Shown: piece after piece, positions 8,667 to 17,094 of the stretch
How the letters are laid out: every line of letters starts with the position of its first letter
How positions within the stretch are numbered: the first letter of the stretch is position 1
Program-made: the position numbers and the translations under genes
Assembly: GCF_029688845.1 (NCBI RefSeq)
Contig: NZ_JARUKW010000014.1
Span: 62,001-126,000 of the forward strand
Length of the DNA: 64,000 nucleotides
Reading direction: 5' to 3'
DNA from: Natronococcus sp. A-GB1
GTDB lineage: Archaea; Halobacteriota; Halobacteria; Halobacteriales; Natrialbaceae
The notes under the pieces: generated by a model
What the model was told of the DNA's origin: nothing
Database searches by the model: none
The model's input: only the letters and a program-made list of their open reading frames with translations

Positions 8667-8762
8667 ACGTGTCACTCTGAAACACTCCGATACAAAGGTG
8701 TTGAAACAGGAACGGCCGAGAGTGAGATTCACACGCTCGGAGTCTGCCCGAGCGAGCGCAGC

Positions 8763-9683
8763 TTAGAGGATCCGCTTGCCGAAGGCGCTCGCCGTGAGGT
8801 CGGCCGCGAGCGTCGCCGTCTCGTTTCGCTCGTCGAGGATCGGGTTTACCTCGACGACGTCCATCGAGCGAAGGACGTCGTCGCGCCGGTTTCGCGTCGA
8901 GACCCGCTCGAGCGCGGAGTGGGCCTCCCGATAGGTGACGCCGCCACGAACCGGGGTCCCGACGCCGGGGGCCGCCTTCGGATCGAGCCAGTCGAGGTCG
9001 AGGCTGACGTGGATCCCGTCGGTCCCGTCGGTCGCGACGTCGAGGGCGTCCTCGACGACGTTCGTGATCCCTCGCTCGTCGATATCGGCCATCGTGAACG
9101 CGGTCATCTCGCTGTCGCGGATCCACTCGCGTTCGCGCTCGTCGATGCTGCGGAGGCCGACGTACGCGATCGACTCTTCGCGGAGGTTCCGGGCGCTGGC
9201 CCACTCCATCTCGTCGAACGCCCCCCAGCCGAGTGCCGCGGCGAGTGGCATCCCATGGACGTTCCCGCTCGGGGAGGATTCGGGCGTGTTGAGGTCGGCG
9301 TGGGCGTCGAACCAGATCGCACCCAGCTCCGCGGTTCGGGAGGCGCCTGTCATCGAGCCGATCGCGACCGAGTGATCGCCACCCAGCACGAGCGGGAATT
9401 CCTCGTCGTCGAGCGTCTCGGCGACCTCTTCGGAGAGTCGCGAGCAGACGTCGCCGACCTCGCGAAGGAACTTCGCGTTCCCCTCGCGGGGCTGGGTGGC
9501 GTCCGGATCACGCTCCTCGGCCCGCGGAATGTGTAGATCGCCGGCGTCGACCGGTTCGACGCCCGCACCCTCGAGTTCGTCGGCCAGTCCGGCGTACCTG
9601 ATCGCCGACGGACCCATGTCGACGCCGCGACGGTTCGCCCCGTAGTCCATCGGCGCGCCGATGATTCGCACTGTCTGTCCCAT
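8763..9683 (-). CDS. rocF: arginase
   Basis: A 306-residue ureohydrolase converting arginine to ornithine and urea. The binuclear manganese signatures are all present: LGGDHS at about 110-115, WFDAHADLNTP at about 134-144 and HVSLDLDWLDP at about 233-243. The N-terminal RIIGAPMDYGANRRGVDMGP is typical of arginase rather than agmatinase. The start is the ATG at 9683; the frame stays open a further 247 codons upstream, but that is the antisense of the DtxR gene. It is divergent from the DtxR-family regulator, sharing a 96-bp promoter region. Confidence 0.94.
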   Translation of the reverse strand: MGQTVRIIGAPMDYGANRRGVDMGPSAIRYAGLADELEGAGVEPVDAGDLHIPRAEERDPDATQPREGNAKFLREVGDVCSRLSEEVAETLDDEEFPLVLGGDHSVAIGSMTGASRTAELGAIWFDAHADLNTPESSPSGNVHGMPLAAALGWGAFDEMEWASARNLREESIAYVGLRSIDEREREWIRDSEMTAFTMADIDERGITNVVEDALDVATDGTDGIHVSLDLDWLDPKAAPGVGTPVRGGVTYREAHSALERVSTRNRRDDVLRSMDVVEVNPILDERNETATLAADLTASAFGKRIL

Positions 9684-9754
9684 ACGATCCCTTTCGGGAG
9701 CACCGTTTTGTTCGTGCCGGTTCACGTCGAATCTCGGCGGCGATAGGTTTAGGG

Positions 9755-9768
9755 TTAGACGGCTCGAA
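9755..9768. promoter_or_regulatory. imperfect DtxR-type operator upstream of the DtxR gene
   Basis: TTAGACGGCTCGAA matches 11 of 14 positions of the perfect palindrome at 10541-10554. It lies between a TATA-like GATAGGTTTA (9742-9751) and the start codon at 9780, the position expected for a repressor blocking transcription. It is therefore a candidate autoregulatory site. Confidence 0.45.
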
Positions 9769-9779
9769 AACCGATCGAA

Positions 9780-10460
9780 ATGATGCTGAGCGACGTGATG
9801 GAAGACTATCTCAAGGCGATCTACCAGCTCCAGCAGGGGACCGACGACCGGATCAAGACGTCGGCGATCGCCGAGGAACTGGACGTTACGTCGCCGACCG
9901 TCACCAGCATGCTCGAGAAACTCGAGGAACGCGGGCTCGTCGACCGCGAGAAGTACCGCGGCGTCACCCTCTCCGAAGAGGGTGAGACGGTCGCGCTCGA
10001 GGTCGTTCGCCACCATCGGCTGCTCGAGTCCTACCTGACCGAGCACCTGGACTACGACTGGTCGGAGGTCCACGAGGAGGCCGACCGGCTCGAACACCAC
10101 ATCAGCGAGGACTTCGAGGCTCGCGTCGCGGCCGCGCTCGACGAGCCGACGGTCGACCCCCACGGGTCGCCGATCCCTAGCGCGGACCTCGAGCCACCCG
10201 AGCGCCGAACGGGCGAATCTATCGCCGGTTTCGAGGAAGGCGACGTCGTCGTCGTCGAGGAGGTCGCCGACCGCGATCCGGAGATCCTCTCGTACCTGGC
10301 CGACCACGGCATCGAACCGGGGGTCGAACTCGAGATCCTCGAGGTCGCACCCTTCGGCATGGTGACGGCCCGTTCGAGTGTACACGACGAGCCGGTATCG
10401 ATCCCCGAGACGGTCGCTCATCACGTTCGCGTCGCCCGACCAGTCGAGGCCGAAGGCTAA
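9780..10460 (+). CDS. DtxR-family metal-dependent transcriptional regulator
   Basis: A 226-residue repressor of the DtxR/MntR/SirR/Idr family. Domain order: winged helix-turn-helix (residues 1-65, with AIAEELDVTSPTVTSMLEKL as the HTH), dimerisation and metal-binding helices (about 66-125, with HHRLLESYL, the EVHEEADRLEH segment and HISEDFEARV supplying His/Glu ligands), and a C-terminal FeoA/SH3-like domain (about 140-222). Such proteins bind Fe(II) or Mn(II) and repress metal-uptake genes. The downstream ZIP transporter with an operator-like palindrome, and a weaker copy in front of this gene, point to local control of metal import. A second in-frame ATG follows at codon 2. Confidence 0.93.
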   Translation: MMLSDVMEDYLKAIYQLQQGTDDRIKTSAIAEELDVTSPTVTSMLEKLEERGLVDREKYRGVTLSEEGETVALEVVRHHRLLESYLTEHLDYDWSEVHEEADRLEHHISEDFEARVAAALDEPTVDPHGSPIPSADLEPPERRTGESIAGFEEGDVVVVEEVADRDPEILSYLADHGIEPGVELEILEVAPFGMVTARSSVHDEPVSIPETVAHHVRVARPVEAEG

Positions 10461-10540
10461 GTTACGATTCCGAACCGTAGTCGTTTTGTCGCCGACATTT
10501 GATTAGTCTCAGTCGAAAGATAACTGAGAAAGGCATATGA

Positions 10541-10554
10541 TTAGACGCGTCTAA
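10541..10554. promoter_or_regulatory. DtxR-type operator of the ZIP transporter
   Basis: A perfect 14-bp palindrome, TTAGACGCGTCTAA, immediately downstream of a TATA-like CATATGA (10533-10539) and 47 nt before the ZIP start. The TTAG...CTAA architecture is that of DtxR/IdeR-family operators, and the likely ligand-protein is encoded by the preceding gene. Confidence 0.6.
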
Positions 10555-10601
10555 AGGATGCGTAATGAATCAGCGACGCGTTCAGATCAAGGTGTGGCAG
10601 T

Positions 10602-11531
10602 ATGGATAACGAGTTGCCGATACACGAACGAGTCCCGCACTGGGTTCTCGCTATCGCTCCGCTCGTCGTTCTGGCGGCCGTGCTCGCCCTGCTGGTCGTT
10701 ACCTCGCCGTTCGGTGATCTCGGATCGATGGCGGACGCGAGCACCGTCGATATCCTCTGGATGCTCACGATCATCGGCTTCCTGGCCGGGATCGTTCCGG
10801 TCGCGATCGGAATGCTCTGGTTTCCGTTCATTCGCGCACTGGAGTATCGGTTCATCCACGCGTTTCTCGCGCTCTCGGCCGGCGTCCTCGCCTTTATCGC
10901 CTTCGAGATGACCGAGCAGGTCTTCGACTACGGTGGCGAACTCGAGAGCACGTCGCTCGCGGTAGCCGCCGCGGTCGGAGGTGTAGCCGTGACGTTCGGG
11001 ATCATGTACGCGCTCAGCAGGTGGCGCCAGCGGACGGTGGCGACAGGCGCCGAGAAGAGCGGCCTCCACGTCGCCTACCTGGTCGCCGTCGCGCTCGGCC
11101 TCCACAGCATCGGTGAGGGGCTGGCCATCGGAACGGCGTTCGTTCTCGGCCAGGGCGAACTCGTGATGCTCCTGGTGATCGGATTCGTCATGCACAACAT
11201 CATGGAGGGCCCGACCGTCGTCGCCGCGGTTGCCCGTGATACGGCGAGCCCGCCGCTTCACCACTTCGCCATCATGGGCGTACTGGCCGGGGGTCCGGTG
11301 ATCCTGGGCGGCTGGATCGGCAGTCTCGCCGACTCGGCGCTGCTCGCAGTGATCTTCTACGCGATCGCGATCGGCGCGATCCTGCAGGTGCTGGTCGAGC
11401 TCGCCGAACTCATTCGCTTCGACGCCGACACGATCGTGACGCGTCTCAACGCCGTGACGTTCGTCGCCGGCGTCGCGCTCATGTTCGTGCTCGAGGACGT
11501 CATCGTGGAGGGGTGGATCCTCCCCGGCTGA
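10602..11531 (+). CDS. ZIP-family metal transporter
   Basis: A 309-residue polytopic membrane protein with about eight transmembrane helices. The ZIP transport signatures are visible: TM4-type HSIGEGLAIGTAF at about 167-179 and TM5-type HNIMEGPTVVAA at about 199-210. Their His, Glu and Asn/Asp residues form the binuclear metal site. ZIP proteins move Zn, Mn or Fe into the cytoplasm. The cytosolic loop between TM3 and TM4 is short. Its position behind a DtxR-family regulator and a perfect operator-like palindrome suggests Mn or Fe rather than Zn as substrate; this is inference. Confidence 0.9.
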   Translation: MDNELPIHERVPHWVLAIAPLVVLAAVLALLVVTSPFGDLGSMADASTVDILWMLTIIGFLAGIVPVAIGMLWFPFIRALEYRFIHAFLALSAGVLAFIAFEMTEQVFDYGGELESTSLAVAAAVGGVAVTFGIMYALSRWRQRTVATGAEKSGLHVAYLVAVALGLHSIGEGLAIGTAFVLGQGELVMLLVIGFVMHNIMEGPTVVAAVARDTASPPLHHFAIMGVLAGGPVILGGWIGSLADSALLAVIFYAIAIGAILQVLVELAELIRFDADTIVTRLNAVTFVAGVALMFVLEDVIVEGWILPG

Positions 11532-11628
11532 CCCGTTCACGATGACGCGGCTGTAGCCCGAATTCCACAGAGGGCGGAAAGGAAACTGATTACTGGGTCG
11601 GGCAGCTACCTCCTAATCGACCGAACGT

Positions 11629-11646
11629 CCCGACCTACCCGTCGGG
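11629..11646. promoter_or_regulatory. inverted repeat upstream of the Rrf2-like gene
   Basis: CCCGAC-CTACCC-GTCGGG, a 6-bp perfect inverted repeat directly in front of a TATA-like GGTTTAAGG (11645-11653), 31 nt before the start of the regulator gene. A candidate autoregulatory site only. Confidence 0.3.
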
Positions 11647-11676
11647 TTTAAGGAAATCAATCACGAAGAATACAGC

Positions 11677-12210
11677 ATGTCATCAATCGAACTCACCCCT
11701 AGCCAGAAGAAAATTCTCCGCGCGTTGACGAACTTGCACAAGGAATCGGAAGACGCGATCAAGGGCGAGGATATCGCCGAACAGGTAGACCGCAACCCGG
11801 GCACTATCCGCAACCAGATGCAGAGCCTGAAGGCGCTCCAGCTGGTCGAGGGCGTTCCCGGTCCGAAAGGCGGCTACAAGCCGACCGCCGCCGCGTTCGA
11901 GGCCCTCGAGATCCAGCAGATGGACGACCCCGCCTCCGTCCCCGTCGAACACGAGGGTGAACCCCTCGAGGGCATCATCGTCGAGGAGATCGACCTCTCG
12001 AGCGTCCACCACCCCGAACTCTGCCGGGCGGAGATTCACATGCAGGGCACCTCGGACGGGATCGAGGAAGGTGACTCGGTCACGGTCGGCCCGACGCCGC
12101 TGTCGAAGCTTGTCATTGAGGGGACCCTCGACGGACGAGACGATACGAACAACATCCTCATCCTCCGGATCGACGATATGGTCGCGCCGGCCGAGGAACC
12201 AAGCCACTAG
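11677..12210 (+). CDS. Rrf2-like winged-helix transcriptional regulator
   Basis: A 177-residue protein. Residues 1-80 form a winged helix: TPSQKKILRALTNLHK, then the recognition part EDIAEQVDRNPGTIRNQMQS and a wing reading EGVPGPKGGYKPT. That wing is the usual Rrf2/BadM signature. No cysteine triad for an Fe-S cluster is visible. Residues 95-172 are a conserved haloarchaeal C-terminal beta-rich domain (GIIVEEIDLSSVHHPELCRA). Target genes are unknown. It is convergent with gyrA, with a GC-rich hairpin between them. Confidence 0.85.
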   Translation: MSSIELTPSQKKILRALTNLHKESEDAIKGEDIAEQVDRNPGTIRNQMQSLKALQLVEGVPGPKGGYKPTAAAFEALEIQQMDDPASVPVEHEGEPLEGIIVEEIDLSSVHHPELCRAEIHMQGTSDGIEEGDSVTVGPTPLSKLVIEGTLDGRDDTNNILILRIDDMVAPAEEPSH

Positions 12211-12261
12211 CTGACTGGGAACCGTTCTCTCGATTCCCCGATCTGTCGTCCGTTCTTTCCT

Positions 12262-12275
12262 CCCGGAAAACCGGG
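12262..12275. terminator. hairpin between convergent genes
   Basis: CCCGG-AAAA-CCGGG lies in the 76-bp gap between the convergent Rrf2-like gene and gyrA, preceded by CGTTCTTTCC. A 5-bp GC stem in this place may help end transcription. Archaeal termination mainly needs T-runs, so this is tentative. Confidence 0.3.
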
Positions 12276-12286
12276 CTGCGGTGCCG

Positions 12287-14773
12287 TCAGTTCGCGTCGG
12301 CGTGCTCGTTCTCGTCGGTCACCGAGGCCGCCGGCAGGACGTCAACGCTCGCGACGGCGTCGCCGTCTTCGACGTCCATGACGATCACGCCCATCGTGTT
12401 CCGGCCGACGGTCGAGATCTCGTCGACCCGTGTCCGGACGATCTGACCGCGCTCGCTCATCATCACGAGGTGGTCGTCGGCGTCGACGGCCTTGACGGTG
12501 GCTACGTGTCCGTTCCGCCCGTCAGTCTTGATGTCGATCAGCCCCTTGCCGTAGCGGGACTGGGTCCGGTACTCCGAGAGCGGCGTTCGCTTGCCGTACC
12601 CGTTCCGAGTGACGGTCAGTAGCGCGCGCTCGTCGGCCTCGTCGGTCGCGACCAGTCCGGCGACGGCGTCGCCGTCGGTGAGCTTGATCCCGTTGACCCC
12701 GCGGGCGTTTCGTCCCATCGCCCGGACCTCGCCCTCGTCGAAGCGGATCGTCATCCCGCCTTCGGTGGCGATCACCAGGTCCTGGGAGCCGTCAGTGACC
12801 TCGACGTCGACCAGTTCGTCGTCCTCCTCGAGATCGGCGGCGATGATCCCCGTCGAGCGGATGTTGTCGAACTCCTCGCCGGCAGTCCGCTTGACGTAGC
12901 CGTTTCTGGTGACCATCGTCACATACTCGTCGTCGCCGAACGCATCGGTGTCGACGATCGCCGTGATATCCTCGTCGGCGTCCAGATCGAGGATGTTGAC
13001 CGCGGACTTCCCGCGGGCCGTCCGGCCCATTTCGGGGATCTCGTAGGTCTTCAGCTGGTAGACCTTCCCCTGGTTGGTAAAGCAAAGCAGGAAGTCGTGG
13101 GTGTTCGCCCGGAACACCGTCGAAACGCGGTCATCGTCCTTCACGTCCGCGCCGATGATCCCTTTTCCGCCTCGGCCCTGGGGGTCGAAATCGTCGATCG
13201 GCATCCGCTTGACGTAGTCGTCCTCGGTCATCACGACGACGACCTCCTCCTCCGGAATGAGGTCCTCGTGAGTGACCGTCCCCTGGTCCTCGATTATCGA
13301 GGTCCGGCGCTCGTCGCCGTACTCATCTTTGATCTCACGAAGTTCGTCCTTAATGACCTCCAGCAGTTCGGACTCACTTTCGAGGATCTCCGTCAGGCGT
13401 TCGATCTCCGCCTGGACTTCCTCGTACTCCTCGTCGATCTCGGCGGCCTCCATCGAGGTGAGACTGCCGAGTTGCATCCGAACGATGTGCTGGGCCTGTT
13501 CCTCCGAGAACCCGTACTGGTCCTGCAGCCCCGCTTTGGCCGCGGAACGGTCCTCGCTGTTGCGAATCAGCTCGACGACGTCTTCGGCGTTCTCGACGGC
13601 CTTCAGCCGCCCCTCGAGGATGTGCGCTCGGTCCTCGGCCTCCGCGAGATCGTACTCGCTGCGCCGGCGGACGACCTCGCGGCGGTGGTCGACGTACTCC
13701 TGCAGAGTTTCTCTGAGCGAGAGCACCTGTGGCTGGCCGTCGACCAGTGCGAGGTTGATGATGCCGAACGTCTTCTCGAGGTGGCTCTCGAGGAGCTTGT
13801 TCTTCACGACGTCGACGTTCGCGCCGCGCTTGAGTTCGATGACGATACGGACGCCGTCGCGGTCGGACTCGTCGCGCAGGTCGGTGATCCCCTCGAGGTC
13901 GCCCTCAGTGACGTCCTCGGCGATGCGCTCGACGAGGCGAGCCTTGTTCTCCTGGAAGGGAAGTTCGGTGACGACGATCCGCTCGCGACCGGACTTCCAC
14001 TCCTCGACTTCGAACTCGGCGCGGACTCGAACCCGTCCGCGGCCGGTCTTGTACGCCGAGTAGACGGCGTCGCGACCGACGATGTTCGCGCCGGTCGGAA
14101 AGTCGGGACCCTTGACGTGGTCCATCAGCTCCTCGACGGTGGCGTCGGGGTTGTCGATCAGTTCGATCGTCGCGTCGATCACCTCGCCTAAGTTGTGCGG
14201 CGGGATGTTCGTCGACATCCCGACCGCGATCCCCGAGGAGCCGTTGACCAGCAGGTTCGGGAACGCCGCGGGCAGAACGTCGGGTTCCTGCAGGCGGTCG
14301 TCATAGTTCGCCGAGAAGTCGACCGTATCTTTTCCGATGTCCTCGAGGAGTTCCTCGGCGACGGGGGCCATCCGGGCCTCCGTGTACCGGGGTGCAGCAG
14401 CCGGATCGCCGTCCATCGAGCCAAAGTTCCCCTGGCCGTCGACCAGCGGGTAGCGCATCGAGAAGTCCTGGGCCATTCGGACCAGGGTGTCGTAGATCGC
14501 GCTGTCGCCGTGGGGGTGGTAGTCACCCATCGTCTCCCCGACGATCGAGGAGGATTTGCGGTGGCTGCTACCCGAGGAAACGCCCAGTTCGTGCATCGCG
14601 TACAGGATGCGCCGGTGAACCGGCTTGAGGCCGTCCCGGACGTCGGGCAGGGCCCGGCCCGCGATGACGCTCATCGCGTAGTCGATGTAGCTCTGCTCCA
14701 TCTCGTCCTCGATCCGGACGGACTCGATCGAGGCCGCCTCGATATCGGTGGGATCGGGTACTTCCGAACTCAT
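12287..14773 (-). CDS. gyrA: DNA gyrase subunit A
   Basis: An 828-residue type IIA topoisomerase subunit that breaks and rejoins DNA and wraps it to introduce negative supercoils. The winged-helix/tower part contains [13 protein letters not shown] (residues 83-95, the quinolone-resistance region, with the Ser and Asp that confer sensitivity intact) and the catalytic Tyr130 in APRYTEARM. The C-terminal beta-pinwheel has repeated blades of the type TRNGYVKRT and a GyrA-box-like QGRGGKGI segment. It starts at the ATG 59 nt after the gyrB stop and is surely cotranscribed. Confidence 0.98.
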   Translation of the reverse strand: MSSEVPDPTDIEAASIESVRIEDEMEQSYIDYAMSVIAGRALPDVRDGLKPVHRRILYAMHELGVSSGSSHRKSSSIVGETMGDYHPHGDSAIYDTLVRMAQDFSMRYPLVDGQGNFGSMDGDPAAAPRYTEARMAPVAEELLEDIGKDTVDFSANYDDRLQEPDVLPAAFPNLLVNGSSGIAVGMSTNIPPHNLGEVIDATIELIDNPDATVEELMDHVKGPDFPTGANIVGRDAVYSAYKTGRGRVRVRAEFEVEEWKSGRERIVVTELPFQENKARLVERIAEDVTEGDLEGITDLRDESDRDGVRIVIELKRGANVDVVKNKLLESHLEKTFGIINLALVDGQPQVLSLRETLQEYVDHRREVVRRRSEYDLAEAEDRAHILEGRLKAVENAEDVVELIRNSEDRSAAKAGLQDQYGFSEEQAQHIVRMQLGSLTSMEAAEIDEEYEEVQAEIERLTEILESESELLEVIKDELREIKDEYGDERRTSIIEDQGTVTHEDLIPEEEVVVVMTEDDYVKRMPIDDFDPQGRGGKGIIGADVKDDDRVSTVFRANTHDFLLCFTNQGKVYQLKTYEIPEMGRTARGKSAVNILDLDADEDITAIVDTDAFGDDEYVTMVTRNGYVKRTAGEEFDNIRSTGIIAADLEEDDELVDVEVTDGSQDLVIATEGGMTIRFDEGEVRAMGRNARGVNGIKLTDGDAVAGLVATDEADERALLTVTRNGYGKRTPLSEYRTQSRYGKGLIDIKTDGRNGHVATVKAVDADDHLVMMSERGQIVRTRVDEISTVGRNTMGVIVMDVEDGDAVASVDVLPAASVTDENEHADAN

Positions 14774-14832
14774 GCGTGGATACTCACCGTGTCTCGGTCT
14801 CGTCTTCGTGTAGTCTCGTGCATTCGATTACC

Positions 14833-16764
14833 TCAGATGTCGATCCACTCCGCCTCGGGAGCGTGGTCCTTGATGAACTGCTTGCGCGGTTCGACGGCGT
14901 CGCCCATCAGCACGGAGAACATCTTGTCCGCCGCGGCCGCGTCCTCGACCGTGATCTGCTTGAGGATGCGGTTCTCGGGGTTCATCGTCGTCTCCCAGAG
15001 CTGTTCGGGGTTCATCTCGCCCAGTCCCTTGAACCGCTGGACCTGGGTCGGATTCCCGTCGCAGACCTCCTCGACGATTTCGTCGCGTTCGGCGTCGGTC
15101 ATCGCGTCGTAGGTCTCGCCGCGATAGCGGATGCGGTACAACGGCGGCTGGGTCGCGTAGACGTAGCCGCCCTCGAGCAGCGGTCGCATGTGCCGGTAGA
15201 AGAACGTGAGCATCAGGGTGCGGATGTGGGCGCCGTCGACGTCGGCGTCCGTCGCCATGATGATCTTCTTGTACCGCACGTCGTCGATATCGAACTCGTC
15301 GCCGATCCCCGCGCCGATCGCGGTGATCATGTTGCGGATCTCGTCGTTCTCGAGGATGCGATCCAGGCGATGTTTCTCGACGTTGAGAATCTTCCCCTTG
15401 ATCGGGAGGACGGCCTGGAACTCGGGGTTGCGTGCCTGCTTTGCGCTGCCGCCCGCGGAGTCACCCTCCGCGATGAACAGTTCGGCCTCATCGGGGTCTT
15501 TCGTCTGACAGTCCGCGAGCTTACCAGGGAGGGAGGTCGACTCGAGGGCGGACTTCCGGCGCGTGAGCTCCTCGGCCTTCTGGGCGGCCTTGCGGGCCTT
15601 CGCGGCCTCGACGGCCTTGAGGACGATCGCCTGGGCGGTGTCGGGGTGTTCCTCGAAGTAGGTGCCCAGCTGTTCGTGCATCGCGCCCTCGACGATCCCC
15701 CGAACCTCGCTGTTGCCGAGTTTCGTCTTCGTCTGGCCCTCGAACTGCGGGTCGGGGTGTTTGACCGAGATTACCGCGGTCAGTCCCTCGCGGATGTCCT
15801 CGCCCGTGAGGTTGCCGTCGATATCGCCGAGCAGGTCGTTCTCGTTGCCGTAGTCGTTGACGACCCGGGTCAGCGCGGTCTTGAACCCGGTGAGATGGGT
15901 CCCGCCCTCGCGAGTGTTGATGTTGTTCGCGAAGGCGTGGATCGAGCCCTGCAGGTCCTCGGTCGCCTGCATCGCGACCTCGACCTGGATGTTCTGTTCT
16001 TCGTCCTCAAAGTAGATGACGTCGTCGTGCATCACCGAGCGCGTCTCGTTGAGATACTCGACGAACTCGCGGATACCGCCCTCGTACTCGTAGGTCTCCT
16101 CGATGGCCTCGTCATCCTCGGCTTCCTGGCGCTCGTCGCGGAGGGTGATGCGAACGCCGGAGTTGAGGAAGGCGAGCTCTCGAAGGCGGTTCGACAGCGT
16201 CGAGAACGAGAAGTCACCGGTCTCGAAGACGCCCGTATCGGGCCAGAACGTGATCTCAGTCCCGGTCTCCTCGTCGTCGTCCATGTCGCGAGCACGCTCC
16301 ATATCGCCGACGGGCTCGCCCGCCTCGAACGCGTGGCGAAAGACCGCACCGTCGCGTTTGACTTCCGCCTCGAGCCGCTCGGAGAGGGCGTTGACGACGC
16401 TGACGCCGACGCCGTGGAGCCCGCCCGACACCTGGTAGGACTTGTTGTCGAACTTCCCGCCCGCGTGGAGGACCGTCAGGATGACCTCGAGTGCGGGGCG
16501 CTCGTACTCGTCGTGGGTGTCGACGGGAATCCCGCGGCCGTCGTCGGAGACGGTCACCGAGTCGTCGGCGTTGATGGTGACGGTAATGTCGTCGCAGTGA
16601 CCGGCGAGGGCCTCGTCGATCGAGTTGTCCACCACCTCGTAGACGAGGTGGTGAAGCCCCCGCGCGTCGGTAGAGCCGATATACATCGCTGGTCGCTTTC
16701 GCACAGCCTCCAGGCCCTCAAGGACCTGGATCTGTCCGGCGCCGTACTCGCTTTCCTGGGACAT
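14833..16764 (-). CDS. gyrB: DNA gyrase subunit B
   Basis: A 643-residue ATPase subunit of gyrase. GHKL ATP site: EVVDNSIDEALAGH, DDGRGIPVDTH and the GGLHGVGVSVVNAL loop. The TOPRIM domain contains IAEGDSAGGSAKQAR, PIKGKILNVEK and the DADVDGAHI acidic cluster. The C-terminus ends in the conserved RFKGLGEMNPEQLWETTMNP tail. The ATG at 16764 (MSQESEYGAGQIQVLEGLEA) is preferred; the frame extends 61 codons upstream through basic non-homologous sequence. Haloarchaeal GyrB is the classical novobiocin target. Confidence 0.98.
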   Translation of the reverse strand: MSQESEYGAGQIQVLEGLEAVRKRPAMYIGSTDARGLHHLVYEVVDNSIDEALAGHCDDITVTINADDSVTVSDDGRGIPVDTHDEYERPALEVILTVLHAGGKFDNKSYQVSGGLHGVGVSVVNALSERLEAEVKRDGAVFRHAFEAGEPVGDMERARDMDDDEETGTEITFWPDTGVFETGDFSFSTLSNRLRELAFLNSGVRITLRDERQEAEDDEAIEETYEYEGGIREFVEYLNETRSVMHDDVIYFEDEEQNIQVEVAMQATEDLQGSIHAFANNINTREGGTHLTGFKTALTRVVNDYGNENDLLGDIDGNLTGEDIREGLTAVISVKHPDPQFEGQTKTKLGNSEVRGIVEGAMHEQLGTYFEEHPDTAQAIVLKAVEAAKARKAAQKAEELTRRKSALESTSLPGKLADCQTKDPDEAELFIAEGDSAGGSAKQARNPEFQAVLPIKGKILNVEKHRLDRILENDEIRNMITAIGAGIGDEFDIDDVRYKKIIMATDADVDGAHIRTLMLTFFYRHMRPLLEGGYVYATQPPLYRIRYRGETYDAMTDAERDEIVEEVCDGNPTQVQRFKGLGEMNPEQLWETTMNPENRILKQITVEDAAAADKMFSVLMGDAVEPRKQFIKDHAPEAEWIDI

Positions 16765-16798
16765 GAGAAACCTGTTTTCGGGTAGCGCCCGGCTGGGT

Positions 16799-16806
16799 AT
16801 AAAACT
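16799..16806 (-). promoter_or_regulatory. gyrB TATA box
   Basis: GTTTTATA on the minus strand, 35-42 nt before the gyrB start codon; it is the only good TATA-like element there. Confidence 0.55.
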
Positions 16807-17035
16807 TCGCGTACGCGCGCGAGCGCGTCGAGAGTCGTCGACGAGGCCTGACCGGTGTACAACGGCTATCACCGAAACAGGTGCCAAGAAGCGTCCCGGT
16901 CGGCGGTCGGAGAAGAGTTGGAGTTTCTTTAATATACTTCCAAACATACGCCATCTCAGGCTGTCTTCTCAAACGAATCACGCCCGACGGTTCTGGTATG
17001 GTGATTCGGAATCCGATCCACGGCGAGCAGTTGTC

Positions 17036-17067
17036 GGAGAGTCGGCACCGAACGACGCCGACTCTCC
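17036..17067. promoter_or_regulatory. perfect 11-bp inverted repeat before the NRAMP-like gene
   Basis: GGAGAGTCGGC (17036-17046) and GCCGACTCTCC (17057-17067) flank a 10-nt loop, ending 27 nt before the start codon. It could be a dimeric regulator's operator or a stem-loop in the mRNA leader. Confidence 0.5.
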
Positions 17068-17094
17068 AGCGCGGTTCAGGGTGAGATTCGATTT

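Larger units (their letters stand above)
16765..17094. other. divergent gyrB / NRAMP-like promoter region
   Basis: 330 bp without a gene. It holds the gyrB TATA box (16799-16806) and an 11-bp perfect inverted repeat (17036-17067) close to the NRAMP-like start. AT-rich TTTAATATAC at 16929-16938 may be another promoter element. Confidence 0.6.

Noticed and set aside
14776-16785. 669-codon plus-strand open frame opposite gyrB
   Set aside because: Antisense of gyrB, which has all gyrase motifs; no recognisable domain.
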